Shown in pieces: positions 52,042 to 59,749 of a stretch of 64,000 bases of DNA. The notes under the pieces are model-generated. The model was not told where the DNA came from, did no database searches, and worked only from the letters and a program-made list of their open reading frames with translations. The stretch comes from Azonexus sp. (lineage in GTDB: Bacteria > Pseudomonadota > Gammaproteobacteria > Burkholderiales > Rhodocyclaceae), in NCBI GenBank assembly GCA_017983615.1, contig JAGOBB010000007.1, forward strand, positions 34,833 to 98,832, given 5' to 3'. Numbering within the stretch: position 1 is the first letter of the stretch; the number at the start of each line of letters is the position of its first letter. Both the position numbers and the translations under genes were made by a program.

Positions 52042-52452
52042 GGGTTGCTGCAATCGAATGCGTATTTCATTGCTTTCTCCCGCGGTCGAATATCCATTGC
52101 AATGCAACGGGTTGATTCTGCCAGGGAGGCATGGTCATGCGATCTTTGCGTCGCACGGCTTGTATATTAGGCAGTTCCGATAAAAATACCAATTATCGGC
52201 GATGTCAAGACGCTTGTCTCTAAGGATTTTTTGCATAATCGAATACCGATATTACCAATTGGTACGTATTGTTGCTCATGAAATTGGAATATGGTTGCAA
52301 GGGCTTTCGGAGATGGCTGTCAGTGCTGTCACGCCATGGATCAGGCGTTTCTGGGTGGGTCATTGATTGTCGGAATTTGAAATTCTTTATCCGTGCATGG
52401 CGGGGTGGACCGTGGGAAAATATTCGTTTGATTGCTTGCTTGGGATTTTGTC
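52042..52452. other. Divergent intergenic region with a palindrome
   Basis: The ~410 bp between the hybrid kinase and the PilZ gene carry no convincing gene. A 12-bp palindrome TACCAATTGGTA (52253-52264) and a related half TACCAATTATCGG (52187-52199) may be operator sites for a regulator. The region is AT-richer than average, suggesting two divergent promoters. Confidence 0.45.
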
Positions 52453-52800
52453 GTGAGAGAACGTCGCCGTGCTCCCCGTGTCTGCCTGCAAGGCCATGTC
52501 TACCTGAGCCTGGGGGGACAGAATCTGGATTTACCGGCAGCGGACATTTCGGTGTCCGGGGTCGGGGTACTGATTGATGCTGCCGTGCTCGGCACCAGAC
52601 CGAGCGGCGAAGTCGGCATCTGCCGGATCGAATCGACCGAACTCGGTGGCTCGGTCGAAGCTTACGTCAGCATCATGCGCATCCGTCGCCTTGGCGAGCG
52701 CAGGCTGGTCGGGTTGCGCTTCGAGTCGATCAGCGACGACGAACTTGAGCTGATCCGCGAATACAAGCGGAAGCGCCGGGATAGTCCGGCGGCTTCCTGA
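52453..52800 (+). CDS. PilZ domain protein
   Basis: c-di-GMP binding protein of 115 residues. The N-terminus RERRRAPRVCLQGHVYL contains the RxxxR motif, and DISVSGVGVLI matches the (D/N)xSxxG motif of PilZ domains. The rest is a short beta-barrel plus C-terminal helix (ELELIREYKRKRR). The GTG at 52453 was chosen because it places RERRR directly at the start; an upstream TTG at 52432 would add seven residues. Adjacent to no flagellar or pilus gene, so the target is unknown, but the diguanylate cyclase at 5 kb could feed it. Confidence 0.88.
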   Translation: MRERRRAPRVCLQGHVYLSLGGQNLDLPAADISVSGVGVLIDAAVLGTRPSGEVGICRIESTELGGSVEAYVSIMRIRRLGERRLVGLRFESISDDELELIREYKRKRRDSPAAS

Positions 52801-52809
52801 TCGTATACT

Positions 52810-53121
52810 TCAGGGCTGGAAGAAGCTCTCCAGGTCCTGAAACACCGCGTGGTCGGCGTTGTGCCGGCGCAGCGCGATGACATCTTCCAGCTTTTCCACC
52901 TGCTTCATCATCTGCGCCAGGCGCAGGTCTTCGTTGACCAGCAGCCAGATTCGGCTGCGGCTACCGTCGCCGACCGGCAGGACGAGAATGCCTTCGACGT
53001 TGTAGGCGCGACGGGAGAAGAGGCCGACGACGTGGGACATCACGCCGGCGTGGTTGTTGACGTCGATTTCCAGCACGGCGCGGGAGAGGGCCTGTTGTTC
53101 GATGCGGTTGGTGGCGTTCAT
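52810..53121 (-). CDS. ilvN: Acetolactate synthase small subunit (IlvN-type)
   Basis: Regulatory subunit (103 residues) that gives valine feedback sensitivity to IlvB. The ACT domain is visible: LEIDVNNHAGVMSHVVGLFSRRAYNVEGILVLPVGDGSRSRIWLLVNED. The short length is IlvN-like rather than IlvH (~160). The start MNATNRIEQQALS lies 1 bp past the ilvB stop; a further in-frame ATG at 53133 overlaps ilvB. Confidence 0.92.
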   Translation of the reverse strand: MNATNRIEQQALSRAVLEIDVNNHAGVMSHVVGLFSRRAYNVEGILVLPVGDGSRSRIWLLVNEDLRLAQMMKQVEKLEDVIALRRHNADHAVFQDLESFFQP

Positions 53122-53122
53122 C

Positions 53123-54793
53123 TCAGGCTCCAATCATGTCGCGGTTGGCGGCGCCCGGCGGCACCATGGGATAGACCTTCTGTTCGGCATCGATGCTGGC
53201 GTGGATCAGGCAGGGGCCGGGGCGGGCGATGGCCTCCATCAGTGCGGCGCAGGGATTGGGCGCGGCGTCGAGGTCGATGGCCGCGATGCCGAAGGCCTGG
53301 GCAACCTTGACGAAATCGGGCATGCCCTTGAACTGCGAGGCGAACAGGCGCTCGCCGTAGAACAGCGTCTGCTGCTGGTGCACCAGGCCGAGCACGGCGT
53401 TGTTCATCAGCACGATCTTCAGGTTCACGTTTTCTTCAGCGGCGGTGACCAGTTCCTGGATGTTCATCAGGATCGAGCCGTCGCCGGTGAAGCAGACCAC
53501 GGTGCGCTGCGGTTCGGCCAGCGCGGCGCCGATGGCGGCAGGCACGCCGAAGCCCATGGTGCCCAGCCCACCGGAGGTCAGCCACTGGCGGGGACGGCGC
53601 AGCGGGTAGGCCTGGGCGACCCACATCTGGTGCTGGCCGACGTCGGTGGCGATGGTGGCTTCGTTGTCAAGGCAGGCGGCGACGGTGCGGATCAGGCCGA
53701 AATGCGAGCGCGGGTTGTCGGCGTCCGGCATGGCGAGCGGAAACTGGTTTTTCAGCGCAATGCTACGGTCGGCCCATTTTTTTCGCTGATTTTCAACAAC
53801 GGCAGGCAGCAGTTGGGTTAGCGCTTCCTGCACGTCGGCGGTAATGCCGATGTGGGCGTTCTTGATCTTGTCCAGTTCGGCCGGATCGATGTCGATGTGG
53901 ATGATCTTGGCCTGCGGGCAGAAGGCGGCGACCTTGCCGGTGGCGCGGTCGTCGAAGCGGGCGCCGATGGCGATCAGCAGGTCGCATTCGTCGAGCAGCA
54001 GATTGGTGTAGCGGGCGGCATGCATGCCGAGCATGCCGAGCGACAGCGGGTGGTCGACCGGCATGGTGCCGAGCGCCATCAGCGTCATCACCGTCGGCAG
54101 GCCGGCCTTTTCGGCTAGGGCGACGGCCGAGGCCGAGGCGCCGGAATGGACGACGCCGCCGCCAAGATAGAGCAGCGGGCGTTCGGCGGCGTTGATCAGC
54201 GCGGCGGCCTCGGCGATCTGTGCGGCGTCGGCAGCCGGCGGCGGCACGGCACGGCCGGGTTCGGGCCAGGTGGCTATCTCGATGGCCTGGGTCTGGACGT
54301 CCTTCGGGATGTCGATCAGCACCGGGCCGGGGCGGCCGGAGGCGGCGATTTCGAAGGCTCGGGGAATGACTTCAAGCAGTTCCTCGGCCGAGTTCACCAG
54401 GAAGTTGTGCTTGGTGATCGGAATCGACAGGCCGTAGGTGTCGACTTCCTGGAAGGCGTCGGTGCCGATCATCGCCTTCGGCACCTGACCGGTGATGGCG
54501 ACCAGCGGGATCGAGTCGAGCTTGGCGTCGGCGATGGCGGTCAGCAGGTTGGTTGCGCCGGGGCCAGAGGAGGCCATGCAGACGCCAACCTCGCCGGTGG
54601 CGCGGGCCATGCCCTGGGCGATGAAGCCGGCACCCTGTTCGTGGCGGGCGAGCACGTGACGGATGACGGTCGATTGGCCGAGCGCATCGTAGATGGGCAG
54701 GATGGCGCCGCCCGGGTAGCCGGTGACGATGCGGGTGCCCTGGCGTTCGAGCAGGCGGATGGTGATCTGGGCACCGCTGAGAGTTTCGGTCAT
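53123..54793 (-). CDS. ilvB: Acetolactate synthase large subunit, ilvB-type
   Basis: ThDP-dependent synthase forming acetolactate, the first common step of branched-chain amino acid synthesis. The 556-residue protein has the ThDP glutamate region (RHEQGAGFIAQGMARATG), the FAD-linked domain and the ThDP-binding GDGSILMNIQELVTAAEENVNLKIVLMNN motif. The start MTETLSGAQITI follows AAAGGA; a leader and attenuator lie upstream. A dispersed repeat on the plus strand overlaps the region encoding KKWADRSIALKNQF, and the protein there departs from the usual spacing. Confidence 0.95.
   Translation of the reverse strand: MTETLSGAQITIRLLERQGTRIVTGYPGGAILPIYDALGQSTVIRHVLARHEQGAGFIAQGMARATGEVGVCMASSGPGATNLLTAIADAKLDSIPLVAITGQVPKAMIGTDAFQEVDTYGLSIPITKHNFLVNSAEELLEVIPRAFEIAASGRPGPVLIDIPKDVQTQAIEIATWPEPGRAVPPPAADAAQIAEAAALINAAERPLLYLGGGVVHSGASASAVALAEKAGLPTVMTLMALGTMPVDHPLSLGMLGMHAARYTNLLLDECDLLIAIGARFDDRATGKVAAFCPQAKIIHIDIDPAELDKIKNAHIGITADVQEALTQLLPAVVENQRKKWADRSIALKNQFPLAMPDADNPRSHFGLIRTVAACLDNEATIATDVGQHQMWVAQAYPLRRPRQWLTSGGLGTMGFGVPAAIGAALAEPQRTVVCFTGDGSILMNIQELVTAAEENVNLKIVLMNNAVLGLVHQQQTLFYGERLFASQFKGMPDFVKVAQAFGIAAIDLDAAPNPCAALMEAIARPGPCLIHASIDAEQKVYPMVPPGAANRDMIGA
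53758..53796 (+). repeat. Dispersed uptake-signal-like repeat, copy 14 (inside ilvB, antisense)
   Basis: Exact core at 53759-53770, then GGCCCA, TTTTTTT, CGCTG and ATTTTC. The A/T tracts are T-rich here, so only A/T content is conserved. It encodes the A-D-R-S-I region of IlvB on the other strand. Confidence 0.88.
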
Positions 54794-54835
54794 GGAAATT
54801 TCCTTTGGGTTGGTGGTGCAACCGGCGGGCTCCAA

Positions 54836-54872
54836 AACAAAACCCCCGCCGGTTTGCGCCGGCGGGGGTTGG
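54836..54872 (-). terminator. ilvB attenuator terminator
   Basis: Perfect 12-bp stem AACCCCCGCCGG / CCGGCGGGGGTT (54841-54852, 54859-54870) with loop TTTGCG. On the minus strand it is followed by TTTTGTTTT, about 50 bp upstream of the ilvB start. It acts as the attenuator downstream of the valine-rich leader. Confidence 0.92.
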
Positions 54873-54893
54873 GGTGTTTGGTCTTGCTTCTAC

Positions 54894-55004
54894 TTACCCG
54901 GTCCGCGACGGCGCGTGCGTAACGACGCCTACTACGACCACGCGTACGACAACCGGTTCCACTGCAAATGCAGCGGTGGCGCGGAAGGGTCGGGGTGCGT
55001 TCAT
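54894..55004 (-). CDS. ilvB leader peptide (Val-rich)
   Basis: A 36-residue leader, MNAPRPFRATAAFAVEP.., ending with a run VVVRVVVVGVV (nine Val in eleven residues), then THAPSRTG and a stop 22 bp before the attenuator stem. Ribosome stalling at low valyl-tRNA would favour an antiterminator and let ilvBN be expressed. No strong ribosome site is visible. The pattern is that of an enterobacterial-type ilvB leader, though the control residue is almost only valine. Confidence 0.85.
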   Translation of the reverse strand: MNAPRPFRATAAFAVEPVVVRVVVVGVVTHAPSRTG

Positions 55005-55212
55005 CGGATATCCGGGAAAAGGGGGAAACAGGCTGCGAACTATGAACGAGGCGACGGACAAAATCAAGCCATGGCGATGGCGCAACAAAAGCGCGAATTA
55101 CATGATTTTACTGTGCTTATGCTTGACGGATATGGCGGCAGGTCGCTTAAACTCTGACTTTGGTGGTAATTGGAAACAACTGTATAAAACGGTTGATGTG
55201 TCTGGTGGAGAT

Positions 55213-56505
55213 ATGACAATTAAACGCAAGATCCTGGTCGCCGATGCATCGAAGGTGGTGAGAGCATCGCTGGCCAAGCAGCTGGCGGATGAATTCGAGG
55301 TGCGCGAGGAATCGAGCGGCGAGTCGGCGTGGCAGACGCTTGTCCTGGATAGCGCCATTGTCGCGGTCGTTTCCGGACTTGGCCTGAGCAAGCTCGATGC
55401 CTTCGGCCTGCTCGAACGCGTGCGCGCCAGCAAGCTGTCACGGCTGAATCGCCTGCCTTTCTTCCTCGTCGTTTCCACGTCGTTTTCCGACGAAGATCGC
55501 CGGCAGGCCCTTGAGCGCGGGGTGACGGATTTTGTCGTCAAGGGCAGCAATGCGTCGGTCGATGTCGTCGTCTCGGCTCTGCTCGAATATCGCGGCGATG
55601 TCACCGAGCTACGTGGCCTTGTACCCGATTCGGCCGCCATGCGGCTGGAGCAGCCGCCGGCCGGCGACGACGGGCTTGACGAAGTCGGGGTGCAGACCGA
55701 TGTCGGCGTCAGCGACATCATGGGACGGCTGGGCGAACTGGCCGGCCTCTGCGATACAAACCGGACCGACGTCGAGGTGCCGGAGGGCAGTTGCGGCAAC
55801 GAAGATGCAGTACAGGTCCGGGAAACGGTCGAGGAGTATCTGGCCAAGAATGTTCCCCATGCCGCCGAAGGGAAGGGCGTTGGTGTCATTGCCTTTGGCA
55901 TCGACGGTTACGACGATCTGCTCGCACGCTATGGCAGCGATCTGGCCATCCGGACCGCCGAGAAATTTTCCTTCATGCTGGCCAGAAAGATTCGGCCGGA
56001 GGACTGTATCGGCCAGCTTCCCGATGGCCTGCTGGTGATCGTCGCGGCGGCCACCTCTTTCGATGCCTGTACCCATTTTGCGACGCGTATCTGCAAGGCG
56101 ATGGCGGCGGCGCAGGTTTCGGTGCGTGGTCAGCGCCTTGATCTGACGGTCAGTGCCGGTGTTGCCGTGATGCCGGATGATGGCATGGAGCTGACCGGCC
56201 CGGCACTGCTGCAGCTGGCGCACGACCGCCTGGCCGTCGCCCGCAAGGCTGGTGGCAACCGGGTGGTGGCCCGCCCTGATTACCAGGGGTCCGGTCTTGG
56301 CAATTGCGAGACTTTCGTGCCGATGCTCAAGGAGCTGCTGGCGAATACCGACCCGGCGGTGTTGCGTCCCTGCCTGGGAACCATCGGGATGGAGCTGATG
56401 CCGCTTTTGCGCGAACTCGATAAGAGCTTCCGCTTCGGTTTGCCCATTGACGACATGAACAAGCGCCTGTGGGACAGGGCCCGGGCCGAGCGCATGGTGA
56501 CCTGA
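55213..56505 (+). CDS. Response regulator-like protein with degenerate GGDEF domain
   Basis: A 430-residue protein with a receiver domain (~1-120), a linker, and a GGDEF-like domain at ~200-360 whose active-site GG(D/E)EF is replaced (CIGQLPDGLLVIVAAA). The receiver motif KRKILVADASKVVRASLAKQL has one Asp of the usual pair, and the phospho-acceptor position reads VVSGLGLSKLD, so the Asp is not obvious. This looks like a non-catalytic GGDEF protein, perhaps a c-di-GMP or protein-binding adaptor. Start at 55213 follows GGTGGAG; upstream open frame overlaps the ilvB leader. Confidence 0.8.
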   Translation: MTIKRKILVADASKVVRASLAKQLADEFEVREESSGESAWQTLVLDSAIVAVVSGLGLSKLDAFGLLERVRASKLSRLNRLPFFLVVSTSFSDEDRRQALERGVTDFVVKGSNASVDVVVSALLEYRGDVTELRGLVPDSAAMRLEQPPAGDDGLDEVGVQTDVGVSDIMGRLGELAGLCDTNRTDVEVPEGSCGNEDAVQVRETVEEYLAKNVPHAAEGKGVGVIAFGIDGYDDLLARYGSDLAIRTAEKFSFMLARKIRPEDCIGQLPDGLLVIVAAATSFDACTHFATRICKAMAAAQVSVRGQRLDLTVSAGVAVMPDDGMELTGPALLQLAHDRLAVARKAGGNRVVARPDYQGSGLGNCETFVPMLKELLANTDPAVLRPCLGTIGMELMPLLRELDKSFRFGLPIDDMNKRLWDRARAERMVT

Positions 56506-56526
56506 GCAGTCGCGTGGAATGGCTGC

Positions 56527-56551
56527 AAGCCGGCGCGATGCCGGCTTTTTT
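56527..56551 (+). terminator. Terminator after degenerate GGDEF gene
   Basis: Stem AAGCCGGC / GCCGGCTT (56527-56534, 56540-56547) with GCGAT loop, followed by TTTT. Confidence 0.88.
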
Positions 56552-56648
56552 GCAGCCGGCCGGCTGTGGCCGGCGGCCAAATTGTTGGATACTGCCTGGC
56601 AGTCGAAAAAAACAGAACGTGATGACCAGCACAGACGGGGAAGGCGCA

Positions 56649-58307
56649 ATGGCAGACAGTCGAGACGATACAGGGGAGGCGCGCGTTCGTCTCTTTCACG
56701 CCAGCCTGGTCTGGCCGCTGCAGCTCGAATCGCTGGACGTCGACGGCGGCGAGGGGCGGCACTGGGAGATGTTCGAAGCGCGTTCGGGCGACCATCCGTG
56801 GCAAAGGCTGGATGACGAATTCACCGAGGACGCCAGCCAGTTCAAGGAACGTCACTACCGGGAATTTGTATCCTTCCTGCCCTATGTTCAGCGTTTCCTG
56901 TACGGCGAAGGACGTTCGCGCCATGCTTCGCCGGACGATCCGCCGGGCAATTCGCCGATGCATGTCTTCCGTCGCCATGACATCGCGCAGCTGCGGCTGA
57001 CCCTGCGCAAGGGCCAGGTGCCGGTCGTGCTGGACATTGTCCATCTCGATCTCTACTTTTTCCACGACCTCGACCTGGTGCAGTTGAACCTGGAGGTGCG
57101 GGCCGAGAATCTGTCGCTGGACACCGCGCGCGACATCCTTTTTCGTTTTGGCCGGGCTTATCCGTCGGGCTGGGAGGAGGGGGGCGAAGGGCTGCATAAC
57201 GTCTATCTGGCCGAGTGGATCGGTGTCGATGGAAAGGTCGTCGCCCGCTCGGATGCCGAGCGGCGGGAAAAATATCTGAGCTATGTCTGCCGGCATCGCA
57301 GCCCCTGCATTTCCGAGCATTGGGCCTGCCTGCTACGGCCACTGGTCCTGACCCATTCCGACGAAACGGGCGACCTGCGCTACCGCCTGATCGAGTACCA
57401 GCGCATGCCGGTGATGGCTTATCTGGCCGTCGACCGGCCGCGCGAATTTACCCGCGAGCAATGGATACGCCTCGGACTGGCGACCATGCTGCATCCGGAT
57501 GAAACGCTGCCGGTCAATGAGCCGATGGTCATCGAGTTTGAAAAGAATTTCTGCCACGACCGTTTCTGGACCGACACCGAGAACGGGCCAAATACCCGCT
57601 TCATGTGCACCGGCAATGCATTTACGGTGGTGGGCGACGCGAAGTTTTCGTTCTTCACCGACGGTGACCGCGGGGTGCTGGCCCAGTTCCGCCACCAGTA
57701 TTTCCTGGTCTTCCTGATCGCCCACCTGCATCGGGCGGCCTTGCTGGTCTTTTCCGAGGTGCTGGCCGATGCGGTCAATGACCTGGATATCCGCAACGAT
57801 GTGTCCGTGCGCCGTTTCAAGCGGCGTATCCGGGCGAATTTCGAGACCTTCCTGCGTTTCACGCACCGCTACTGGTTCCACGAACTTTCCGAGCGGCCGC
57901 ATGTGCAGGCGATGTACCGGCTTTGTTCCAATCACTTGCACAACGATGCGATGTACGACGACGTGCACGACGAAATCCGCGAGATGAGCCAGTACCTCGA
58001 CAGCGATTCGCAGCGCCGGCAGTCGAATACCGTCGTCAGGCTGACCGTGATCACCATCCTCGGCCTGATCGCCACGGTGACCACCGGCTATTTCGGCATG
58101 AACATCATCGCGTTTGGCGAGGGACCTATCCTGGAACGCGCGCTGCACGGCCTGCTGGCGACGTCGGTGTTTGTCGGCCTGGTGCTGTTTGCCGTTGCCA
58201 AGTCCAAGCGCCTGTCAGATTTCCTGGAAGCCCTGTCGGACGAAAAACTGACGCTGGTCGGCAAGTTCCGGGTTCTCTGGGGGGTGGTCCGCAAGACAGA
58301 GCGTTAG
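56649..58307 (+). CDS. CorA-like divalent cation channel with large cytoplasmic domain
   Basis: A 552-residue protein ending in a CorA-type module: two helices near the C-terminus with the GMN selectivity motif (TTGYFGMNIIAF, ~487-498) just after helix 1, and a long helix before them (SQYLDSDSQRRQSNTVVRLTVITILGLI). The N-terminal ~440 residues are much larger than usual CorA (~260) and have no match I can name (RFLYGEGRSRHASPDDPPGN; FHDLDLVQLNLEVRAENLS). Magnesium, cobalt or zinc transport is inferred. Start MADSRDDTGEARVRL follows GGGGAAGG; an ATG at 56619 is an alternative. Confidence 0.82.
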   Translation: MADSRDDTGEARVRLFHASLVWPLQLESLDVDGGEGRHWEMFEARSGDHPWQRLDDEFTEDASQFKERHYREFVSFLPYVQRFLYGEGRSRHASPDDPPGNSPMHVFRRHDIAQLRLTLRKGQVPVVLDIVHLDLYFFHDLDLVQLNLEVRAENLSLDTARDILFRFGRAYPSGWEEGGEGLHNVYLAEWIGVDGKVVARSDAERREKYLSYVCRHRSPCISEHWACLLRPLVLTHSDETGDLRYRLIEYQRMPVMAYLAVDRPREFTREQWIRLGLATMLHPDETLPVNEPMVIEFEKNFCHDRFWTDTENGPNTRFMCTGNAFTVVGDAKFSFFTDGDRGVLAQFRHQYFLVFLIAHLHRAALLVFSEVLADAVNDLDIRNDVSVRRFKRRIRANFETFLRFTHRYWFHELSERPHVQAMYRLCSNHLHNDAMYDDVHDEIREMSQYLDSDSQRRQSNTVVRLTVITILGLIATVTTGYFGMNIIAFGEGPILERALHGLLATSVFVGLVLFAVAKSKRLSDFLEALSDEKLTLVGKFRVLWGVVRKTER

Positions 58308-58321
58308 GCGACCCAACCCGG

Positions 58322-58365
58322 AAATTTCAATTTTGGCCGTTTTTTTGCGCCGACCGTAGCATTCC
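58322..58365 (-). repeat. Dispersed uptake-signal-like repeat, copy 15 (end of metallopeptidase gene)
   Basis: Core on minus strand at 58352-58363, then GGCGC, AAAAAAA, CGGCC, AAAATTGAAATTT. It encodes the C-terminal M-L-R-S-A-Q-K-N-G-Q-N and the TGA stop of the metallopeptidase-like gene, and sits 18 bp from the CorA-like stop. Confidence 0.92.
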
Positions 58366-59118
58366 GATTTCCCGGGCGGTTTCCGGCCCGATCAGGGTCT
58401 CGGCGAGGCTGAACGGGATTTCGGAGGTCCGTTCGTCGATCGGCGTCCGGCCGCCCATGATCTCGGCCATTTCCTGCGGCAGGCGCGGCTCGCGCTGCGG
58501 CTCGGCGTAGCCCTGCGGATAGATAGGCTGCAAGGTGGCGAGATCGTATTTGTCGGTGGCGCCGAAGGTGTGCAGCATTTCGTGGGCGATCACCACGCTG
58601 TTCTGGCGGCGCTGCTTGCGGCTGGCGAAGGCGTGGATGAGGCCGATCTGACCCTTCGACAGGCCGGTCGAATGGGGAACCCGGTCTGTCCGCTCCGGAT
58701 CGTGGAAAAGCACGAACAGCCGGACATGCGGCTTCGGCCCGGCAATGGCGTCGTGCTGCGATGCCCACCAGCGCAGCTTCAGGCTCCACAGCATGGCGTC
58801 GAGCGCAGTTGCGTGGGGCGGTGCCAATGGTGGCAGCTCGGCCAGCGGCGGGGCGACATTGATGGCGACCGGCTGCAACACCGCCAGCCCCTGGCGTTTC
58901 GATTCGGCCTGCAGCCATTCCCCGATGTCCTCGAAACTGTCCTTGCCCAGGCTGCGCACGTAGGAGGCCGTGGCCGGCGAATCGTCGGCGGCAATCGGGT
59001 AGATGGCGACGTGGATGGTGTGCTCCCATGCGGTTAGTCGGGAATTGGAGCGCCAGGCGCCGAGGCCGACGGTGGCGAGGACGAGCAGCAGGATCAGGAT
59101 GCGGAATTTGCGGAACAT
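58327..59118 (-). CDS. Putative secreted/membrane zinc metallopeptidase
   Basis: A 263-residue protein with an N-terminal signal anchor (MFRKFRILILLLVLATVGLGAW) and the zinc-site motif SVVIAHEMLHTFGATDKYD (HExxH, with Asp/Asp near). This resembles archaemetzincin- or gluzincin-like zinc proteases, but the family is not certain. The rest has no known domain. The last 11 residues and the stop codon are supplied by a dispersed repeat, so the native C-terminus may have been trimmed. Adjacent gene (59137-59592) is transcribed the same way with an 18-bp gap. Confidence 0.75.
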   Translation of the reverse strand: MFRKFRILILLLVLATVGLGAWRSNSRLTAWEHTIHVAIYPIAADDSPATASYVRSLGKDSFEDIGEWLQAESKRQGLAVLQPVAINVAPPLAELPPLAPPHATALDAMLWSLKLRWWASQHDAIAGPKPHVRLFVLFHDPERTDRVPHSTGLSKGQIGLIHAFASRKQRRQNSVVIAHEMLHTFGATDKYDLATLQPIYPQGYAEPQREPRLPQEMAEIMGGRTPIDERTSEIPFSLAETLIGPETAREIGMLRSAQKNGQN

Positions 59119-59136
59119 GGGTACTGAGGAAGGTGG

Positions 59137-59592
59137 TTAATCTGCCTGGCAACGGATGCCGACGACGGCATTGACCTCTTGCCGGGCCCAGTCGGTCGCC
59201 CGCCAGCGATAGATGCCGGGCGCAACCACCGTCAGCTCCCATTCGACCGCTTTGCCCGACATGGTGACGCGCTGTTCATTGTCGTAGCGGATGATCAGCG
59301 AGTTGGGCGTGGCCGCGAGAATCTGCGCCGAATAACGGTCGGCGGCCTCGCGATCGCCCAGTTTGCGCAGGCGATCGAGGCGGAATTCGATACGTTGGCG
59401 GGGAATGTCAAGCCCGATACGGATCTGCATATTGCCCGGCGCACAGGCAAGGTCGTTGCTGGCGCTTTCTGTCCAGGTGCCGGCGAGCTGCGCCGGATCG
59501 AACGCGAAGGCTTTGGGACCGAGCGCAGCCGAGGCCATGGGGCTGGCGAGCAGTAGCGTTGCGGCCAGCAGCCGGGAGAGCAGTGTGCGCAT
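59137..59592 (-). CDS. Secreted small protein, function unknown
   Basis: A 151-residue exported protein with a signal peptide (MRTLLSRLLAATLLLASPMASA) and a mature beta-rich domain (FDPAQLAGTWTESASNDLACAPGNMQIRIGLDIPRQRIEFRLDR; YRWRATDW..CQAD) with two Cys that could form a disulfide. The start was taken at 59592 because the longer frame runs upstream over non-coding sequence. Lipocalin- or beta-sandwich-like but not recognised. It precedes the metallopeptidase-like gene by 18 bp on the same strand. Confidence 0.7.
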   Translation of the reverse strand: MRTLLSRLLAATLLLASPMASAALGPKAFAFDPAQLAGTWTESASNDLACAPGNMQIRIGLDIPRQRIEFRLDRLRKLGDREAADRYSAQILAATPNSLIIRYDNEQRVTMSGKAVEWELTVVAPGIYRWRATDWARQEVNAVVGIRCQAD

Positions 59593-59704
59593 GAGGGTGA
59601 TCCAGGAGGGCTTGGGGAGGTGGCTTTCGCCATCCGATGCAACCGGCCAGCGAGAGCCCGCATCATTGCATGCGAGCCGCATGGCGACAAGCATCCGGCG
59701 GGCG

Positions 59705-59728
59705 AAAAAAACCCGGCCGGAGCCGGGT
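59705..59728 (-). terminator. Terminator after fumarase
   Basis: Stem ACCCGGC / GCCGGGT (59711-59717, 59722-59728) with CGGA loop and TTTTTTT on the minus strand (A run 59705-59711). Sits 22 bp after the fumA stop. Confidence 0.88.
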
Positions 59729-59749
59729 CTGTCTTGCTGCCAATGGCGT

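Noticed and set aside
4321-58365. REP/BIME or MITE interpretation of the repeat family
   Set aside because: The motif has no internal inverted symmetry, no conserved ends beyond the A/T tracts, no visible target duplication, and the tracts vary between A and T. A palindromic REP is excluded; a MITE is not fully excluded.
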